Below are positions 58,790 to 64,000 of a stretch of DNA of 64,000 bases, in pieces. The DNA is from Alnus glutinosa (lineage: Eukaryota; Streptophyta; Magnoliopsida; Fagales; Betulaceae). Positions within the stretch are counted from its first letter, which is position 1, and every line of letters begins with the position of its first letter. A model generated the notes under the pieces. It saw only the letters and a list, made by a program, of their open reading frames with translations. It searched no databases and was not told the DNA's origin. The DNA lies in assembly GCF_958979055.1 (NCBI RefSeq), contig NC_084887.1, forward strand, positions 38,319,120-38,383,119, given 5' to 3'. A program made the position numbers and the translations under genes.

Positions 58790-60188
58790 TTACAGGTTCC
58801 AATAAGGAGAACATGATGATCGTGAAATAAATCAATAATATCCTGGAAGGGAATTCAATCTGTCAATTATGTATATGTTTACATACATGTGTATGCAGTC
58901 GATCAATAAATTTCTTTACATGGGGTTTTAGATATTCAATACTCTGTTGTTTCCAAGTAGTGCGTTCATAAGCTGGCAACGAATGACATGGGATCATTTG
59001 CATTCATAATTGTTCTCAGTACAAACTCAAATTTTGAATGTAGATTCTCCGCTTTGCAATCCTTCTCCACAAAGTAATTTGGGAAGAGAGTACTCTCTAC
59101 CTCTAGTATGTGAATAAGCAATTCATTTTCAAATTTTATCATGTTGGTCTGTAGGCGTTACTAAGTTAAACCCAACACTGCTCGGATAATTGGCAGAATT
59201 TCTTTCGTCATACGAAGTTAGAAGTTGAAGGCATTTGCGTGGTTTTGTCATCCCACACTCATATATCATATCAAAAATTACTTTAAATTACCTTTCCATT
59301 TATTGTTGCCGACCATTCAAATTGATTACATTCTAAATTAGCATCGAGAATTTTTTGTATTTTTTTTGTTTTTGGATAAATACAAGTTGAAGAAGGATGT
59401 CAATCTTCAATTTTGGGTGAAGTAATGCTACTCTTTACACCCATTTCACACCGGATTGTGATTGGTGCACAATACTTGTACAACACAAGACACAAGGGAT
59501 GAGACTCATGTGATGGGTCCCACTCACATAGGTCCACCCCATGTGTCTTGTGTTGTGCAAATGTTTGCAAAAATATTTTCCCTTTCACATCGGCTGACGT
59601 GTCGTGTTTCAAGTAGTTTTTTATGTCAGCTACTTAAAGCACATCAAGTCAGCCAATATAAAATAAGTGTAAAGAATAACATTCCTATTTGTGGTGCAAG
59701 CAATGGTAGTATGAAAAGAAAGATTTTTCGTTCAATTTCAAGACAACCATTTTTATATTCCAATTTGATTCTAAAGTCAACTTGATTGGAATTGCAAACC
59801 GCATATGGAAACATAATCCTCAAGCATGAAAGACTAATCAATTGATTGCTAGAAGATGAAAGAAACCAAGAGAGAACATACAAACAAGCATAGTTTATTC
59901 GTTTGATGAGCACAGTGGACAAAACTGACAGTAGATTTCAAACATTTCAAGCCAAACAATGTCCAAATCAAAAAAGGAAAGCATACAACAGCTCAACATT
60001 CGAAAGATAAATCAAGTTGTAGTGATCAACCGCAATGTAATGAAGAAGAGCCAAGTCTCACCCTGGAGAGAAGTGTGTTTCGAAGCATTCTCGCCTCTGC
60101 TATTGTTCTTGTGATGTATGTTTACATGGAAGAAACCTATCTTGAATGAAGTGTTGAAACACCACAATAATTTGGACAAATAATTTGG
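58790..60188. other. Intergenic between convergent peroxidase and transporter genes
   Basis: Both 3' UTRs and a MITE (listed separately). Nothing else is recognised. Confidence 0.55.
59421..59684. mobile_element. MITE with internal hairpin
   Basis: The ends are imperfect inverses (AGTAATGCTACTCTTTACAC against GGAATGTTATTCTTTACAC read from the right). Inside, ACAACACAAGACACAAGGG pairs with CCATGTGTCTTGTGTTGT to form a strong hairpin. It is non-coding. Confidence 0.6.
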
Positions 60189-61874
60189 TTATGTAAGCCT
60201 AGTTGTACTTGTTTTTCCATAGAGGTGGGCATATACAATCTTGGTCCGATAAACAAGAATCATGCTTAATACAAAGGCAATAATGCAGAACCCAGACATT
60301 ATCAGTGAAGTTAGATAGAAGCATATGGCACCTTCACACTTCAGTGGTTCATCCACACTAAACGTGCCTGAGAAAATTGATCCCCAATTCTGCTGCTGTT
60401 GAAGTTGTTGATGAGCTTGCTTCTCTGCTTCATGGTCATATATACTGCTAGCAATTACACCAGAGAATACTAAAGAACCGGCAGGATTTGCCAGTGTGAG
60501 GAAATTGTACAAAGCCCCAAATTTTTTCAAACCAAATAACTCGGAGGCAGCAGCTGGCACAATCGCCCAGTGAGCCCCATAGCCAAGTCCAATCAACAGT
60601 GTGCCAATGTGCATTGCCCCAGGCCACCCCATAGCAAATAAAAGATGCCCAACTGCCATAATGAGTTGTGCCACAGCCATTGCCACTGGTCTAGGATAAG
60701 CATGGTCCCTATTCAGTAAATGCCATGGATGGATGAGAAGAAGTCGTCAAAATCAAAAGTAAATTAAAGCTTAACAAACACCCAGGAGGAAATGAAATCA
60801 ACTTGTACCTCACAATAACCTCAGAGAAGTAACCACCACCAATACGACCTAGAAAGTTCCAAATGCTGATCATGGACACAAAAATATGTGTGTTATCATA
60901 CCCTAGAGACTGACTCATCTGACCCAGATTATCAATCACTGTCAACCCAGATCCAGAGCCCAATAGAAGTGAGAAAAATATAAGCCAAAAGTCTGCTTTG
61001 ATTAAAGCTTGCATCAGGGTGAAGTCCTCCCCTCTATGCGGACCCCTCCTCCGCCTGACCCTCACCGCTCCCTCTGCGGCTGCCTGGAATAGTTTTGCTT
61101 GCAATTGTGCAATTCGCTTTTGCCTCTCTGATGCTGGAAGCAAGTCCACTTCCTTAGGCTTCTCATCTTCCAACTCACTGAATATAACCTCACTAGGATC
61201 CTGCCGAAGTCTGTCAAGTTCTTGTTTCTGTGGCTCACACAGGAGTGTCTCTTCTTCCGGAGCTCTTGGCTCTAGGCAAAAACTCAATGACATGGGAATT
61301 GCAATTGGAATCAGAAGAAGGATAAATAAAATTACCGTAAAAATCGTGATAAATGTATGGTTCAAATCGACCAGGTCTTCAACAAGCATGACTCCCATCA
61401 AATAAGCAGCCAATAGGAGGCATACACTATAGATAAATGTGAAACTTATGCCATCAGTTGGCCCGACCTGTCTGTGACCTCCAACAGGTCTGACAATGAA
61501 CATTACGGCAATAACTACCATTGCTGGACCGACTGCAACCATGAATATCAGAGATGCATGATCAGGGGAATGAATCATTGCATATATCTGAGTCAAAATT
61601 GCGCCACCCAATCCAGCAAAGCCCTTTAGAATTCCGACCACAGGACCCCGACTTTTTGGGAAGTTTTGCACGCAGGAAACCAGAGCAACTGTGTTGAAGT
61701 AAGTCTCACCATTTGTGCCCACAAATATAAGAACGCACATCTGCATACTGATATCTGTTAATGATATAAGCAGTCAAGGTGGCATATAAGATTGGAAAGA
61801 AAATCTCGGACCGAGAGAACACAAGTACTAATGTTGAGCCTTCAGATAATTATCCTAACACAATAGATACTCAG

Positions 61875-61906
<32 letters not shown>

Positions 61907-64000
61907 AAAAGCCTTACACAGTAGGAACATGAGCCACATGTCAACTGTCCTTGATTGCAATCAAAATATGTAAAATTTATTACATCCAAAACGTCACTCT
62001 AATGGTCTCAGGGAAGTGTGCACATTTAAGATGACAACCAGGAACTAACAATGAAAGATAGAAAAAGAGAGGAAAGGAACCACCCCCAATTAAGTTGGCT
62101 AAGGCTCATTTAGCAATAAAGGCTTATGAGCTTTGCTTGCTTGTGCCAAGCACAGCTCACAGCTCATCCTTTGGACCTCAAGATTGGTTCACAGGATTTC
62201 ACTTGTTGACAGCCCCACTACACTCACTGCAAAGGGCAAGTTTAGGAAAAATGATGAATTTACCAACCTAAAACCAATAGCCCTTAGAGCAAGATAAACG
62301 AAAAAATAAAATCATTTAAGTTTGGTGGAGAAAAAGAAGAACCGAATCCTTCCATCAGTTGATCTGTAGAATTGTTTTTCTTTACCGAAATTTATGTTCC
62401 TTTCTTTGGTTGGAAAGAGGCATAGAAATCCTCTTCTATCATCAAATAAAGTAATTTCATGAAGATCCACCATAAAAATTTTGAAGTCGAGATACATAGC
62501 CAAATAATTAAGCCATAATTAAAAAGCATCCCAATCCTCATCAATGGCCATTGTATATGTATTTACGAACAAAAAATCACAAACTTGCAAGAAGCAGTAC
62601 CTACCTTTAAGAGAGAAATACTAGAACAGTCGTTGCAGAAGTTCAGTTTAATATTTACCATGAAAACAACTATTAAAGCAAGATGATCTGTTGACAATTT
62701 TAGAAATCTAGATTTGATTGAAGCATCTAGGAGGCAACATGCAACTGTTGTCCTCCAAGCAATAGTATACAAATAAAGAATTCAACGGAACAACCAGTTG
62801 ATTGATTGCAGATAAATCAAAATTAGATAAAAGTTTCCACAAAACTATTAGCTAAACGCTTTTAAACTTTCTTCACTATTAACTCAGTGCCTTAAAACAT
62901 CAATACAAAAGATGAGTTCAAAAAAGGGTAAAAACACGGCATAAAAGGAAATGGTAATCTTCTAGCTCATTGCAACTTGATTTCTTGCATTCTAAGTTAG
63001 TAAACTTAGACCCAAAAAAAAAAAAAAAAAAAAAAAAAAACAGGGATATAAATGGACTACCACAAACAGAAATCAAAGATTGAGAACATGTTAAGAGCAT
63101 CTCCAATAGCTAAAATACATAGTGAAAAAGTACAAATTTCTATGTTAGAAACTGTTTTTCTATACACCTCCACCAATTATCTATTATTCTACTCTCTGTT
63201 TTATTTACATATTACTTTTCAGAGTTTTTTTTTTTTTTTTCAAAGAATAAGAGAAAGAAAGAATCAATATTTCATTGATGGAGTGGCTATTCCTGTAGCA
63301 CAAAAGGTATTTTGGTTAGTCTGGAGAAAAATGGCTGATACTAGTTTAGTCTGCTGAAGATGCTTTTTACATTGCAATAGTTCTTTCAATCAAACATACA
63401 AACTATACTAAAAGAGATTCTAAAGTTCCATTTCAAAAAGGCTTTTGAAACTAGAAGCAACATCTATTTCCAACACCACCTCCTATTAATAATAATTTTC
63501 ATTGACAAATCTTTTTCTTTCTTTCTTTTTTCTGTGTCTCAATCACGCAAGCAAATAAGCTCCAGCAAAGGAGATATAAAAAGAAGTGAAAGACTTGAAA
63601 GGTCATCAAACTTATAATGAATCAAAAACAAGACACAACCCCGCAATAGCAAAACAGCCAAACTCGATGATCAACAAATGAACAAAAAATTCAATAGAGA
63701 AGATAAATCTTAAAAAAGAGTAATATTGATTGAAACTCACAGCCCACAAAGGCAAAGTGGGAGATCTGCCAGTGACAACGAGCCAAACCCAGCCATAGCC
63801 AACAAAGTTCTGGAGAGCACCGACGAGGAGAGCACCCCACAAGGGCAAGACCTCGCAAAGGCTCCCAGCCAAGAAACCAACGCTGTCTCCCAAGTCCTTG
63901 GCCACCCCAAGCCTCGCAATCTGCCTCTGGTTATAGCCAAGCGATCTCTTTATCACCGGCGATATGCTCCCAAACAGGTACCCGATCCCCGCACACGATT
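60189..64000 (-). CDS. NFD4/nodulin-like major facilitator transporter (5' end beyond window)
   Basis: A multi-span membrane transporter of the plant Nodulin-like/NFD4 family (MFS); substrate not established. Three exons are visible on the minus strand: 63741 to beyond 64000, 60809-61740 and 60189-60708. The first codes SCAGIGYLFGSISPVIKRSL and GVAKDLGDSVGFLAGSLCE, both family marks. The second begins MCVLIFVGTNGETYFNTVAL and carries the central cytosolic loop (ELEDEKPKEVDLLPASERQ, RVRRRRGPHRGEDFTLMQAL). The third begins within VRDHAYPRPVAMAVAQ and ends KTSTTRLT. About 570 residues are visible, so only the first few dozen are missing. The 2-kb first visible intron contains A-runs near 61880-61910 and 63017-63041, and no other gene. 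Splice phases agree (0, then 2). Confidence 0.92.

Noticed and set aside
63092-63200. AGAGCATCTCCAATAGC near 63094 as the end of another Harbinger-like MITE
   Set aside because: A matching inverted right end was not found in the following sequence, so the element could not be bounded.

Overview
The window is nuclear DNA of a flowering plant, most likely a woody eudicot. It has spliced genes with GT-AG introns, a plastid-targeted ribosomal protein, a class III peroxidase, a xylan O-methyltransferase, AT-rich intergenic DNA full of MITEs, and young LTR retrotransposons. The species cannot be named from sequence alone.

Layout, left to right. Two MITE-like elements precede TOM20 (mitochondrial import receptor, +, six exons). 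Next come a plastid-type YciO/YrdC-fold protein gene (+, nine exons, one GC-AG intron), intronless ribonucleotide reductase small subunit with E2F-type sites upstream (+), and a conserved plant gene of unknown function (+, seven exons) whose second intron holds a small LTR element with intact target-site duplication. After a tRNA-Leu(AAG), a retroposed segment with a perfect 18-bp duplication and AT-rich DNA come a DUF579 glucuronoxylan methyltransferase (-) and plastid ribosomal protein L27 (+).

From 28.7 to 46.2 kb lies one 17.5-kb Athila-type Ty3/gypsy element. Its LTRs are near-identical and it is flanked by the 5-bp duplication CTTCT. It carries a Ty1/copia insertion with its own duplication CATGC, and a 3.4-kb inverted duplication copying part of both elements. 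The element is a fossil, broken by insertion and rearrangement, but young.

To the right are SEC61 gamma (-); a Harbinger-like TIR element (target site TTA) that has captured a piece of a GT14/BC10-like glycosyltransferase gene and sits about 245 bp upstream of SEC61 gamma; a ZNF511-like C2H2 zinc-finger gene (-); a 908-bp TIR element with a CCGG-rich core; a class III peroxidase (+) with a G-quadruplex-type motif upstream; and the 3' part of an NFD4/nodulin-like major facilitator gene (-) that runs off the right edge.

The host genes are unrelated housekeeping and cell-wall genes with no operon logic. The unusual content is the mobile DNA: the inverted duplication inside the nested retroelement, the gene-capturing Harbinger-like element, and the small LTR element with an inverted LTR copy.
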